Source: an uncultured Lachnospiraceae bacterium
GTDB lineage: Bacteria; Bacillota; Clostridia; Lachnospirales; Lachnospiraceae
NCBI GenBank assembly: GCA_948441955.1
Contig: CAOJQZ010000002.1
Coordinates: forward strand, 1-64,000
Direction: 5' to 3'
DNA: 64,000 bases
This document shows, one piece after another, positions 7,583 to 14,451 of this stretch. Position 1 is the stretch's first letter. Every line of letters begins with the position of its first letter. The notes under the pieces are model-generated. The model saw only the letters and a program-made list of their open reading frames with translations, did not search any database and had not been told where the DNA came from. A program made the translations under genes and the position numbers.

Positions 7583-8938
7583 TTAAAACGGCATACGGAA
7601 TTTTCCTTTCCTTCCGCCCTTTCCGAATTGCTTCATCAGCTTTTTCAGCTCTCCGAACTGCTTTACCATCCGGTTCACTTCGCTGATGTCAACGCCTGCG
7701 CCTTTTGCGATCCTATGCTTTCTTGACGGATTCAAAATGTCAGGATTGCGCCGCTCCGCAGGAGTCATGGAATAAATGATTGCCTCCACACGCGCCATGT
7801 TCTTTTCAGCCTGATTTGCCTGTTCTTCGCTTATGCCCTTCAATTTACCCATGCCGCCCATACCGCCAAGGCCGGGAAACATACTCATAATACTTCCAAG
7901 GCCGCCCATATTCTTCATCTGCTTCATGCTTTCAAGGTAATCTTCAAAATCAAACTGGTTCTTTTTCAGCTTCTGAGACATCTGACGGGCTTTCTCCTCG
8001 TCAATCTCTGCCTCTGCCTTCTCAATCAGCGTAAGCACATCTCCCATGCCAAGAATCCGGGAGGCCATTCTGTCCGGATGAAACTGCTCAAGGTCAGAAA
8101 GCTTCTCCCCCATACCCACATACAGAATCGGCTTTCCGGTCACCGCCTTAACAGAAAGGGCGGCGCCGCCTCTTGTGTCGCCATCCAGCTTTGTCACGAT
8201 CACGCCGTCAATGCCGGCCTTCTCATTAAACTCCTTCGCCACATTTACGGCATCCTGTCCGGTCATGGCGTCAATCACGAGAATCGTCTGATGAACCTCC
8301 ACTGCCTCCTTAATCTCCTGAAGCTCGGCCATCATATCCTCATCAATATGGAGCCGGCCGGCCGTATCAAGAATCACAGGCGTATTCCCATTCTTCCTTG
8401 CATGCTCAAGAGCCGCCTTTGCAATATCTGCCGGCTTGTGGTTCTCCCCCATTGCAAATACTTCCACTCCCTGTTTTTCACCGTTTACCTGCAGCTGCTT
8501 AATCGCCGCCGGCCGGTATACATCACAGGCAGCAAGAAGGGGCTTCTTACCCTTTAATTTATATTTGCCTGCAAGCTTGGCAGTCGTTGTCGTCTTACCT
8601 GCGCCCTGAAGCCCCGCCATTAGAATAACTGTAACTGTGCTTCCAGGCTGGAGCTTAATCTCCGTAGTTTCGGAGCCCATAAGCTTTACAAGCTCTTCAT
8701 TTACGATTTTAATCACCATCTGTCCCGGATTCAGACCATTCATGACATCCTGCCCGACGGCTCTTTCCTGCACATTTTTGATAAAATCCTTAACCACCTT
8801 AAAATTGACATCCGCCCCAAGGAGCGCCCGCTTAATCTCCTTTAAGGCCTCCTTTACATCCTCCTCTGTAAGACGTCCTTTACTTCTTAAGCTCTTAAAC
8901 ACATTCTGAAGTTTTTCCGTCAAGCTGTCAAATGCCAT
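7583..8938 (-). CDS. ffh: Signal recognition particle GTPase Ffh
   Basis: A 451-aa SRP protein. The N domain is residues 1-90; the G domain has GLQGAGKTTTTAKLAG (P-loop, about 107), DTAGR and TKLDGD. A Met-rich M domain (about 300-450) ends in GKFRMPF, with the flexible GGMGGMGKLKG finger-loop region that binds signal sequences. Together with the 4.5S-type RNA it targets nascent membrane and secreted proteins to FtsY/Sec. It lies 23 bp downstream of ylxM, the usual partner. Confidence 0.98.
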   Translation of the reverse strand: MAFDSLTEKLQNVFKSLRSKGRLTEEDVKEALKEIKRALLGADVNFKVVKDFIKNVQERAVGQDVMNGLNPGQMVIKIVNEELVKLMGSETTEIKLQPGSTVTVILMAGLQGAGKTTTTAKLAGKYKLKGKKPLLAACDVYRPAAIKQLQVNGEKQGVEVFAMGENHKPADIAKAALEHARKNGNTPVILDTAGRLHIDEDMMAELQEIKEAVEVHQTILVIDAMTGQDAVNVAKEFNEKAGIDGVIVTKLDGDTRGGAALSVKAVTGKPILYVGMGEKLSDLEQFHPDRMASRILGMGDVLTLIEKAEAEIDEEKARQMSQKLKKNQFDFEDYLESMKQMKNMGGLGSIMSMFPGLGGMGGMGKLKGISEEQANQAEKNMARVEAIIYSMTPAERRNPDILNPSRKHRIAKGAGVDISEVNRMVKQFGELKKLMKQFGKGGRKGKFRMPF

Positions 8939-8961
8939 ACTGTAACTCCTCTATCATCCAT

Positions 8962-9306
8962 CTATAACTCATCTATAATCTCGCCGGATATCTCACGAAT
9001 TTTTTGAAGCACTGCCTCGTCCCTCTTCTTTTCATATCCGTCTAACAGCTCATCTATATGCTCCGCCTTCTTTTTTATCGTCATAAATCTCTCCACAAGA
9101 TGAAGCTTCTCCTCATAACTCGAAAGTGCTGCGGAACAACGTTTAATAATATCGTGAACCCCCTGGCGGCTGATACCTGCTTCCTTTGCAATTTCACCCA
9201 GGGATAAGTCTTCTGAAACAAACTGTCCGTATATCTCCTTTTGATGTTCGGTCAGAAGCTCGCCGTAAAAATCATATAGTAAGGTCTGCTTTAATATCTC
9301 GTTCAC
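8962..9306 (-). CDS. ylxM: YlxM family DNA-binding protein (UPF0122), GTG start
   Basis: A 114-aa protein with a sigma-70 region-4-like helix-turn-helix (LSLGEIAKEAGISRQGVHDIIKR, about residues 35-57). YlxM is found next to ffh in most Firmicutes and has been linked to the SRP pathway. The GTG at 9306 is preferred because AGGTGA lies 5 bp upstream and the family begins near NEILKQTLLYDFYGE; in-frame ATGs further upstream (9351 and 9327) would add an odd hydrophobic tail that overlaps the upstream terminator. Confidence 0.9.
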   Translation of the reverse strand: MNEILKQTLLYDFYGELLTEHQKEIYGQFVSEDLSLGEIAKEAGISRQGVHDIIKRCSAALSSYEEKLHLVERFMTIKKKAEHIDELLDGYEKKRDEAVLQKIREISGEIIDEL

Positions 9307-9330
9307 TCTTATCACCTGAGCTATCATACA

Positions 9331-9372
9331 ACAAAAAAAAAGGAGTGTCAAGTATTTTTTCTTGACACTCTG
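9331..9372 (-). terminator. Terminator of the subtilase gene
   Basis: On the minus strand AGAGTGTCAAG and CTTGACACTC make a 10-bp stem with an A-rich loop, followed by CCTTTTTTTTT. It lies 9 bp past the subtilase stop codon and separates it from ylxM-ffh. Confidence 0.9.
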
Positions 9373-9380
9373 TTATATAT

Positions 9381-10265
9381 TCATTTTAACAGTTTATTCA
9401 CCTGAAGCATCCCCCATCCAGTTCCTGCTAACTTCCCGGGTATCCTCTCGCAGGTTTCCCAGAGCTTAAGCTTAATTTCCACATTCGTCATATCCGGATA
9501 TTTAGACAAAAGCACTGCGGCTGCTCCGGAAACTACCGGCGTCGCCATAGAAGATCCGCTTTTTACTGTATAAGGCTTCCTGCTCTTTGAAGAAACACTG
9601 TTGCAGGATATGATCTGATATCCCGGCGCCACCAAGTCCGGCTTCACCACACATGCATCGGTAGGGCCCATCCCTGAACATCCAAGTTCGTCTCCTTCCT
9701 TGAGAGCCCCCACAGTAATCACTTTTCTGCTCGTTCCCGGAACCGCAATCGTCCCGTCACCTGGTCCGTAATTTCCCGCTGAAACAACCACCAAAAGCCC
9801 CATATCCCAAAGCCTGTCAACGGCCTCCAGAAGACGGGACTCCTTTTCTTCATCCAGGCCCATCTTGGCGCCTGCGGAAATATTTACTACACGAATACCA
9901 AGTCTTTTTGCATTTTCTCCGGTCCACTTAAGCCCTTCCAAAATGTGGTCTACATTCCCTTCTCCCTTCTTATCCAACACCTTCACGGCACAAATGCCTG
10001 CCCCTGGCGCCATTCCGGCAAGAACCCCCTTTGACATCCTCCCGTCGCCTGCCAGAATCCCCGCCACATGGGTTCCATGACCGCTGTCGTCATACAAAAG
10101 CTTTTTTCCGTTCACACAGTCCATAAAAGCTAAGATCCGCCCCTTAAAATCGGGATGGGGCGCCATTCCCGTATCAAGAATGGCGGCCGCTATATTCTGT
10201 CCCTTCCTGTTTCCCTGTATTGTATCATGACACCAATAATGAATCTGCTGCTTCACTCTATCCAT
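9381..10265 (-). CDS. S8 family serine peptidase, cytosolic subtilisin-like
   Basis: A 294-aa subtilase with a complete triad: Asp31 in AAAILDTGMAPHPD, His63 in DDSGHGTHVAG and Ser239 in KSGSSMATPVVSGAAA. Asn165 (VSAGNYG) serves as the oxyanion residue. The protein starts directly with the catalytic domain: no signal peptide, no long propeptide and no anchor are visible. It therefore resembles intracellular subtilisins more than secreted ones. Known cytosolic relatives act in protein turnover during stationary phase or sporulation; which applies here is unknown. It is monocistronic, with its own terminator, and diverges from the J-domain gene. Confidence 0.93.
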   Translation of the reverse strand: MDRVKQQIHYWCHDTIQGNRKGQNIAAAILDTGMAPHPDFKGRILAFMDCVNGKKLLYDDSGHGTHVAGILAGDGRMSKGVLAGMAPGAGICAVKVLDKKGEGNVDHILEGLKWTGENAKRLGIRVVNISAGAKMGLDEEKESRLLEAVDRLWDMGLLVVVSAGNYGPGDGTIAVPGTSRKVITVGALKEGDELGCSGMGPTDACVVKPDLVAPGYQIISCNSVSSKSRKPYTVKSGSSMATPVVSGAAAVLLSKYPDMTNVEIKLKLWETCERIPGKLAGTGWGMLQVNKLLK

Positions 10266-10488
10266 GAAAAATATCCTTTTTTATATCAGAATATTCCGTG
10301 ACACTGTACTTGTGCCATTGTTAAGCTCTCCATCATCCGCCGAAACGGCAGGCAGTAAAAAATGGCAGGATTATGATAGATAAAGGCATATAAAATCAAT
10401 TCAGAGATACAAAAAAGATACAGAAAATAAAACTGCTATTCTTCGGGAATTTTTAGAAAAACCAGGGGAAAAATTGTAAGAAAGAAAG

Positions 10489-10522
10489 ACAGACAGGTCG
10501 GCACACAGCCTGTCTGTTTTTA
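10489..10522 (+). terminator. Orphan rho-independent terminator upstream of the J-domain gene
   Basis: ACAGACAGG / CCTGTCTGT forms a 9-bp stem with an 11-nt loop, followed by TTTTTAATTT on the plus strand. No plus-strand gene precedes it: the space 10266-10488 between it and the divergent subtilase start has no ORF that looks real. It may end a small RNA or an antisense transcript. The rest of the gap (10266-10652) holds the promoter listed next and otherwise AT-rich sequence. Confidence 0.75.
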
Positions 10523-10545
10523 ATTTGCTCTGGTAAAAAAAGGAA

Positions 10546-10574
10546 TTGACAGACTTTGTCTGCAAGGTTATATT
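10546..10574 (+). promoter_or_regulatory. Sigma-A type promoter of the J-domain gene
   Basis: TTGACA, a 17-bp spacer and TATATT. It sits about 80 bp upstream of the J-domain ATG and just after the orphan terminator, so the gene has its own start of transcription. Confidence 0.75.
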
Positions 10575-10652
10575 AATGTTAAAAGGGGAACAGACTGAAT
10601 GATAATAGTGCAAAACCATATTCATTAATAAGGGGAGAATATTTGAGATATT

Positions 10653-11282
10653 ATGGAAATCAAAAATTATTACGACATTCTGGGCATATCTGTAAAGGCG
10701 TCTGACGATGAGATAACCGCCGCCAAGAACGTCCTTGCGAAGAAATATCACCCTGATGCCAATATAAAAGACGGAATAGATACAACAGAACAGATGCAGG
10801 AGATTCTAGAGGCCTATGCTGTCCTTTCGGATCCGGTAAAGCGGGCAGAATATGACCGTGCTATTTCCGGAAGAAAGCCTGTCTTACAGACCTATGATCT
10901 GAAAAATACAGAGGCACAGGAAGAGGAATCCGGTTTTCTCGTCTATTGGAAGGCCTCCGGTAAATTATATGATATTATTGCAGAAAGCGATGACATCCTC
11001 CGACAGAAGAATGCCGCCGGCCGTCTTACTGAGCTTGCAGTACAGGCCCTGCCTTACATTATATTATTAAGGGAAGCACAGATTCCTGAGCGTTACTGGC
11101 TTCCGGATATCATGAACTGGCTTTTATTTACCTGGTTTAAAAACCGGAATTATACTACCTCCTATCTGCTGTCACTCTACGACGAGCACACCAGAAAGGA
11201 TATACCCATGACTGCCGGACTGAAGCTGAAAAACCGTTCGCGAAAATATGAGCACTCTGTAAAAAGGCTTATGAAATATTAA
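10653..11282 (+). CDS. J-domain protein (DnaJ N-terminal domain only)
   Basis: A 209-aa protein. Residues 1-70 form a J domain (YYDILGISVKASDDEI, then the HPD motif in KKYHPDANIK, then YAVLSDPVKRAEYD). No Gly/Phe region, zinc finger or client-binding domain follows, so this is a class C J-protein. Residues 80-209 are a helical domain I do not recognise (tail LKLKNRSRKYEHSVKRL). J domains stimulate DnaK ATPase; the specific target here is unknown. It heads a same-strand run of small genes of unknown function. The ribosome-binding site is weak. Confidence 0.85.
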   Translation: MEIKNYYDILGISVKASDDEITAAKNVLAKKYHPDANIKDGIDTTEQMQEILEAYAVLSDPVKRAEYDRAISGRKPVLQTYDLKNTEAQEEESGFLVYWKASGKLYDIIAESDDILRQKNAAGRLTELAVQALPYIILLREAQIPERYWLPDIMNWLLFTWFKNRNYTTSYLLSLYDEHTRKDIPMTAGLKLKNRSRKYEHSVKRLMKY

Positions 11283-11353
11283 CATTTTCTTTTCACACAT
11301 CCTCAGTTTACACATATTATGTAGTGTAAATAACCTATATGGAGGACTTTAGT

Positions 11354-11608
11354 ATGAGTGATTTAAGTGCTACAAACTGTGGATGCGGATGTGATTCAGC
11401 AATGGGCAGAGGCGACTGCGGATGTGGTTTCGGCGGCAACAACAGCTGCCTGTGGATCATCCTTCTTCTCATCTTCTGCGGCGGATGCGGCGGCGGAATG
11501 GGCAGAGGCGGATGCGGCAACGACAGCTGTCTGTGGATCATCCTTCTTCTTATCTTCTGCGGCGGATGCGGCTTCGGTGACGGATGTGGCTGTGGATGCG
11601 ACTGCTAA
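11354..11608 (+). CDS. Cys/Gly-rich small protein, chorion-class high-cysteine (HCB) type
   Basis: An 84-aa protein made of Cys-Gly stretches and two copies of a hydrophobic block SCLWIILLLIFCGGCG (about residues 31-46 and 58-73), ending CGCGCDC. It resembles the clostridial high-cysteine HCB family; no function is established. The two short hydrophobic segments could insert in a membrane and the many Cys could cross-link or bind metal, both inference. The ATG at 11354 is preferred over 11339 because GGAGGA lies 7 bp upstream of it and would otherwise be inside the reading frame. A plus-strand terminator follows at once. Confidence 0.8.
   Translation: MSDLSATNCGCGCDSAMGRGDCGCGFGGNNSCLWIILLLIFCGGCGGGMGRGGCGNDSCLWIILLLIFCGGCGFGDGCGCGCDC
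11435..11572 (+). repeat. Intragenic 57-nt direct repeat
   Basis: Two near-identical copies, 11435-11491 and 11516-11572, 81 bp apart, differing at about three silent or near-silent positions. They encode the duplicated hydrophobic block of the Cys-rich protein. This points to an internal duplication with selection on the protein sequence. Confidence 0.9.
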
Positions 11609-11622
11609 TCTTTTATAACTAT

Positions 11623-11650
11623 AAGGACGGGGTAATCACTCCGTCCTTTT
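11623..11650 (+). terminator. Terminator after the Cys-rich gene
   Basis: AAGGACGG / CCGTCCTT stem (with GTAATCAC-type loop) followed by TTTT. Its right arm overlaps the last codons of the small convergent gene on the minus strand. Confidence 0.85.
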
Positions 11651-11788
11651 CATTGCCTTTTTGTATTCCTCCATATACACATTTTTCTCAGCTATTTTTT
11701 TTTCATCTTCTTCTCTTCTTCTGCCGAGCATGCAGTCCTCATCCACTTCATAAACTGCAGTACCGTCAATAATCAATGTCCTGTTCAT
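11636..11788 (-). CDS. Small charged protein, 50 aa, unknown
   Basis: A 50-aa ORF beginning MNRTLIIDGTAVYEVDEDC and ending EYKKAMKRTE. It is highly charged and largely helical in its second half. AAGGA lies 4 bp before the ATG. The stop codon lies within the terminator of the convergent Cys-rich gene. Upstream on the same strand is a near match to a forespore (sigma-F/G) promoter (see separate entry). I do not recognise the family. The regular start site and codon use suggest it is real. Confidence 0.6.
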   Translation of the reverse strand: MNRTLIIDGTAVYEVDEDCMLGRRREEDEKKIAEKNVYMEEYKKAMKRTE

Positions 11789-11822
11789 TTTGTCCTTCTT
11801 CCTTTCTTTTCTTACATAATTA

Positions 11823-11852
11823 GAGTATGAACATTTTTCATAAATTCCATTC
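11823..11852 (-). promoter_or_regulatory. Candidate sigma-F/G-like promoter for the 50-aa gene
   Basis: On the minus strand GAATG, an 18-bp spacer and CATACTC, compared with the forespore consensus GHATR-N18-CATNHTA (one mismatch at the last base). Transcription would start about 27 bp upstream of the ATG. A short AT-rich match of this kind can arise by chance. Confidence 0.3.
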
Positions 11853-11893
11853 CTTCTACATATATATTTACAACGTTAATTCAAGGAGTGCCT

Positions 11894-12292
11894 ATGGAAC
11901 AAAATCCCCCTAGACCAATGACCCCTTTCGACAATCTGACAACACCGCCTGGACTTTACGCTCTGAAACTGATGCTTCCATACACTCCTGCTTCTATGCA
12001 GAGAACTCTCGGCATCTATATTAAATTTTCCGAGCTTCGCTATGCCATGGAATACTTTCACGGTTTTAAAAATCCCGATTCTTCCAAAATTTTCGACACC
12101 CTTAAGAATTATATGGGACCGGAAGAAAAGGAAATGATGGAACAAATGGAGATGATGATGAATATGATGGAAATGACAAAAGGCCAGCCTGATATGTCAG
12201 ATATGTTTGGCGGTATGTTCACAGACATGTTTCAGATGCCGGAAACAGGCGGGCAGGAAAATAAAGAGAAAGGAGACGATACAGATGAATGA
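11894..12292 (+). CDS. Uncharacterised Met-rich protein, 132 aa
   Basis: A 132-aa soluble-looking protein. The N-terminal half (PPGLYALKLMLPYTPASMQRTL, then KFSELRYAMEYFHGF) looks like a compact helical domain. The second half is strikingly Met/Glu-rich (EEKEMMEQMEMMMNMMEMTK) and ends in an acidic tail. No family recognised. The ATG at 11894 has AAGGAG 5 bp upstream. It overlaps the next gene by 8 bp, so the two are probably translated together. The Met-rich helix could bind a hydrophobic partner or copper; both are guesses. Confidence 0.75.
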   Translation: MEQNPPRPMTPFDNLTTPPGLYALKLMLPYTPASMQRTLGIYIKFSELRYAMEYFHGFKNPDSSKIFDTLKNYMGPEEKEMMEQMEMMMNMMEMTKGQPDMSDMFGGMFTDMFQMPETGGQENKEKGDDTDE

Positions 12293-12563
12293 ATGGCTGA
12301 ACCACCCCTCTATGAAGAATATGGATCCGATAAAGCTGGAGCTCATTAAAAATGCAGCAAAAAGAACAGAAGGAAAAAATGGAAAATCTCTTGCACCCAT
12401 TATGATGTCCCTAATCACGGGAGCCCAGAAAAACGGCATCCGCTTTACTCCTGATGAAATGACTATGGTGATTTCTATTTTAAAGGAAGGAAAATCGAAA
12501 GAAGAACAGGAACAGATTGAAAATATGGTAAACATGGTCATGACCTATGCCAGGAAAAAGTAA
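12285..12563 (+). CDS. Uncharacterised small protein, 92 aa
   Basis: A 92-aa protein, MNEWLNHPSMKNMDPIKLEL at the start, then NAAKRTEGKNGKSLAPIMM and a C-terminal EEQEQIENMVNMVMTYARKK. It is Met-rich and helical. AGGAG lies 9 bp before the ATG and the start overlaps the end of the 132-aa gene by 8 bp. The central segment (MMSLITGAQKNGIRFTPDEM) suggests a small helical bundle. It probably acts with the upstream protein; role unknown. Confidence 0.75.
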   Translation: MNEWLNHPSMKNMDPIKLELIKNAAKRTEGKNGKSLAPIMMSLITGAQKNGIRFTPDEMTMVISILKEGKSKEEQEQIENMVNMVMTYARKK

Positions 12564-12589
12564 GACGGGAGCGCTGCCCGTCTTTTTTT
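12564..12589 (+). terminator. Terminator after the two-gene unit
   Basis: GACGGG / CCCGTC stem around AGCGCTG, followed by eight T. Directly after the stop codon of the 92-aa gene. Confidence 0.92.
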
Positions 12590-12644
12590 CTGATTCTTAC
12601 ATTCCAAAATTCCTCTTCTGCTTCTTATCAAATTGCCATAGCCA

Positions 12645-12652
12645 GCCGATAT
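12645..12652 (+). promoter_or_regulatory. Candidate sigma-D (motility) promoter -10 element
   Basis: GCCGATAT is an exact match to the -10 element of flagellar/chemotaxis promoters recognised by sigma-D/sigma-28. The region 14-16 bp upstream (TTATCA) only weakly resembles the TAAA -35 box. It lies upstream of a chemotaxis receptor, which is the expected type of target. Confidence 0.5.
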
Positions 12653-12660
12653 ATTTAAAA

Positions 12661-12715
12661 ATCTGCAAACTATGTCGTAAAGACTGGTATTTTATCATAA
12701 GGCATAGTTCCAGAT
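12661..12715 (+). promoter_or_regulatory. Structured 5' leader of the chemotaxis receptor gene
   Basis: ATCTG (12661-12665) pairs with CAGAT (12711-12715), and AACTATG (12668-12674) pairs exactly with CATAGTT (12703-12709). The enclosed part can form two short helices (GTC/GAC and TGGT/ATCA), giving a three-way-junction shape. The structure begins about where transcription from the GCCGATAT element would start and ends 16 bp before the Shine-Dalgarno sequence. There is no T run, so it is not a terminator. It does not match the c-di-GMP riboswitch cores I know. Confidence 0.45.
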
Positions 12716-12744
12716 AGAGAAACCTATAAAAGGAGACAAGAAAC

Positions 12745-14451
12745 ATGATACACTACATACGTAATTTAAGAATCCGGTTAAAGCTCTATATTCTTATTGG
12801 CGTTGCACTTCTTGGCATGCTTATTATCGGGGGAATGTCATTTGGTTTAATGAGCAGATTAAATGAAAAGACAAACGATATTTCAACAAGCTGGCTTCCA
12901 AGTGTAGACACCGGAAGAGATATGGCCGCTACACTTTCCAATGTCCGCCTTAACGAACTGGGATACCTTACCGCTATTTCTGATGAAGTGGAATCCTCCA
13001 GTCTTCAGTATCTTGAAAAGGAAAAGGAAGAGATGACTACTCTTCTGGCAAAATATGAAAGCCTGATTGACGAAGAAGAAAAAGGCTTTTATAATTCTGC
13101 TTTAAATTTCTGGACCCAGTACTGTCAGGCAGATGAAGAACTAATTACATTGGCAAAGCAGGGAAAGACAGAAGAAGCCCGGGCCATCTTAGAGGGCGAA
13201 TGTGTGGAACTTTATAATTCTCTGAACAGCGCCTTTAATGATATCATCACCTACAATACGCAGGGCAGTACAGAAGAAACCGCCCAGAGCGCTTCCCTTT
13301 ATAAAAAAGCAACCTTGATTCTGACTGCAATTATTGTCGCAATTATTCTGGTAGGAGTATTCTTTTCGTTTATTATTATACGTCTTATCAAGCTGCCAAT
13401 CTCTGAGATCGAAAATGCCGCCACAAAAATGGCGCAGGGAGATCTGGATATTGAGATTTCCTATACCTCCCGGGACGAGCTTGGGGTTCTTTCCGATCAG
13501 ATGCGGAAACTGGTACGCAGGCTCCAGTTAATCATTGACGACGAAAATAAATTCCTCGCGAAAATGGCTGCCGGAGATTTTACCGTAGATTCTGTCTGCG
13601 AGGAGGAATACACCGGTGGCTTTCATCCGCTGCTCGTCTCCTTCCGCTCTATTGCGGCAAAGCTCAATGATACTCTGCTTCAAATAAGTGAAAGCAGTAC
13701 CCAGGTTGCTAACGGCTCCGAGCAGGTATCAAGCGGAGCACAGGCACTCTCCCAGGGCGCCACTGAGCAGGCAAGCTCTGTTGAGGAGCTGGCGGCTACG
13801 ATTAACGAAATATCTGATAAAGTAAATCAGAATGCTGAAAATGCACGGCAGGCAAATACAATGGCAAATTCCGTCAGCGTAGAAATGAATACAAGTAATC
13901 AGAAGATGCAGGAAATGATTCAGGCGATGAACGATATCAGCGGCACCTCCAATGAAATCGGAAAAATCATTAAAACAATTGAGGATATTGCATTCCAGAC
14001 CAACATTCTTGCTCTCAATGCCGCTGTAGAAGCAGCGCGCGCCGGTTCTGCCGGAAAGGGTTTTGCCGTTGTCGCCGATGAAGTCCGCAACCTGGCAAGT
14101 AAAAGCGCCGAAGCGTCAAAAAGCACCTCGGCTCTAATAGAAAATTCTTTGAAAGCAGTGGAAAATGGAACACAGATTGCTGATGATACAGCCCAGTCAC
14201 TTCTTGAGGCAGTAGACGGAGTAAGCGAAATGACTGGCATTATCGGCCAGATTTCAGAAGCAAGCAGTAATCAGGCGGCTGCAATTTCCCAGATCACTAT
14301 GGGAATTGATCAGATTTCCAGCGTTGTACAGACCAACTCAGCAACTGCTCAGGAAAGCGCGGCTGCAAGTGAAGAGCTGTCAAATCAATCGCAGCTTATG
14401 AAAAATCTGGTTAAAAAGTTTAAATTAAAAAGTGGATTTGTCAGCAGATAA
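12745..14451 (+). CDS. Methyl-accepting chemotaxis protein
   Basis: A 568-aa transmembrane receptor. TM1 is about residues 14-36, followed by an extracellular four-helix-bundle ligand domain (about 37-185) and TM2 (about 188-212). A HAMP domain follows (LIKLPISEIENAATKMAQGD), with a second HAMP-like segment around 270-310. The C-terminal signalling hairpin has its tip at IEDIAFQTNILALNAAVEAA and GKGFAVVADEVRNLA, where CheA/CheW bind. AAAGGAG precedes the ATG. The ligand is not predictable. It implies that the organism is motile or uses the pathway otherwise; no other chemotaxis genes are in the window. Confidence 0.96.
   Translation: MIHYIRNLRIRLKLYILIGVALLGMLIIGGMSFGLMSRLNEKTNDISTSWLPSVDTGRDMAATLSNVRLNELGYLTAISDEVESSSLQYLEKEKEEMTTLLAKYESLIDEEEKGFYNSALNFWTQYCQADEELITLAKQGKTEEARAILEGECVELYNSLNSAFNDIITYNTQGSTEETAQSASLYKKATLILTAIIVAIILVGVFFSFIIIRLIKLPISEIENAATKMAQGDLDIEISYTSRDELGVLSDQMRKLVRRLQLIIDDENKFLAKMAAGDFTVDSVCEEEYTGGFHPLLVSFRSIAAKLNDTLLQISESSTQVANGSEQVSSGAQALSQGATEQASSVEELAATINEISDKVNQNAENARQANTMANSVSVEMNTSNQKMQEMIQAMNDISGTSNEIGKIIKTIEDIAFQTNILALNAAVEAARAGSAGKGFAVVADEVRNLASKSAEASKSTSALIENSLKAVENGTQIADDTAQSLLEAVDGVSEMTGIIGQISEASSNQAAAISQITMGIDQISSVVQTNSATAQESAAASEELSNQSQLMKNLVKKFKLKSGFVSR

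Noticed and set aside
10401..10751. Minus-strand reading frame of 116 codons over the J-domain gene start
   Set aside because: It crosses the orphan terminator and the promoter of the J-domain gene, has Phe/Ser/Leu-rich shadow composition and no ribosome-binding site.
11435..11572. CRISPR-like repeat array
   Set aside because: Only two copies, lying inside a coding frame and in phase; it is a gene-internal duplication.
11367..11618. Second plus-strand frame across the Cys-rich gene (Ala/Ser-rich)
   Set aside because: It is a shadow of the repeated Cys/Gly codons, lacks a ribosome-binding site and would make no known type of protein.
12661..12715. c-di-GMP riboswitch before the chemotaxis receptor
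   Set aside because: The conserved GEMM core and tetraloop receptor sequences are not found; only a generic multi-helix leader is supported.
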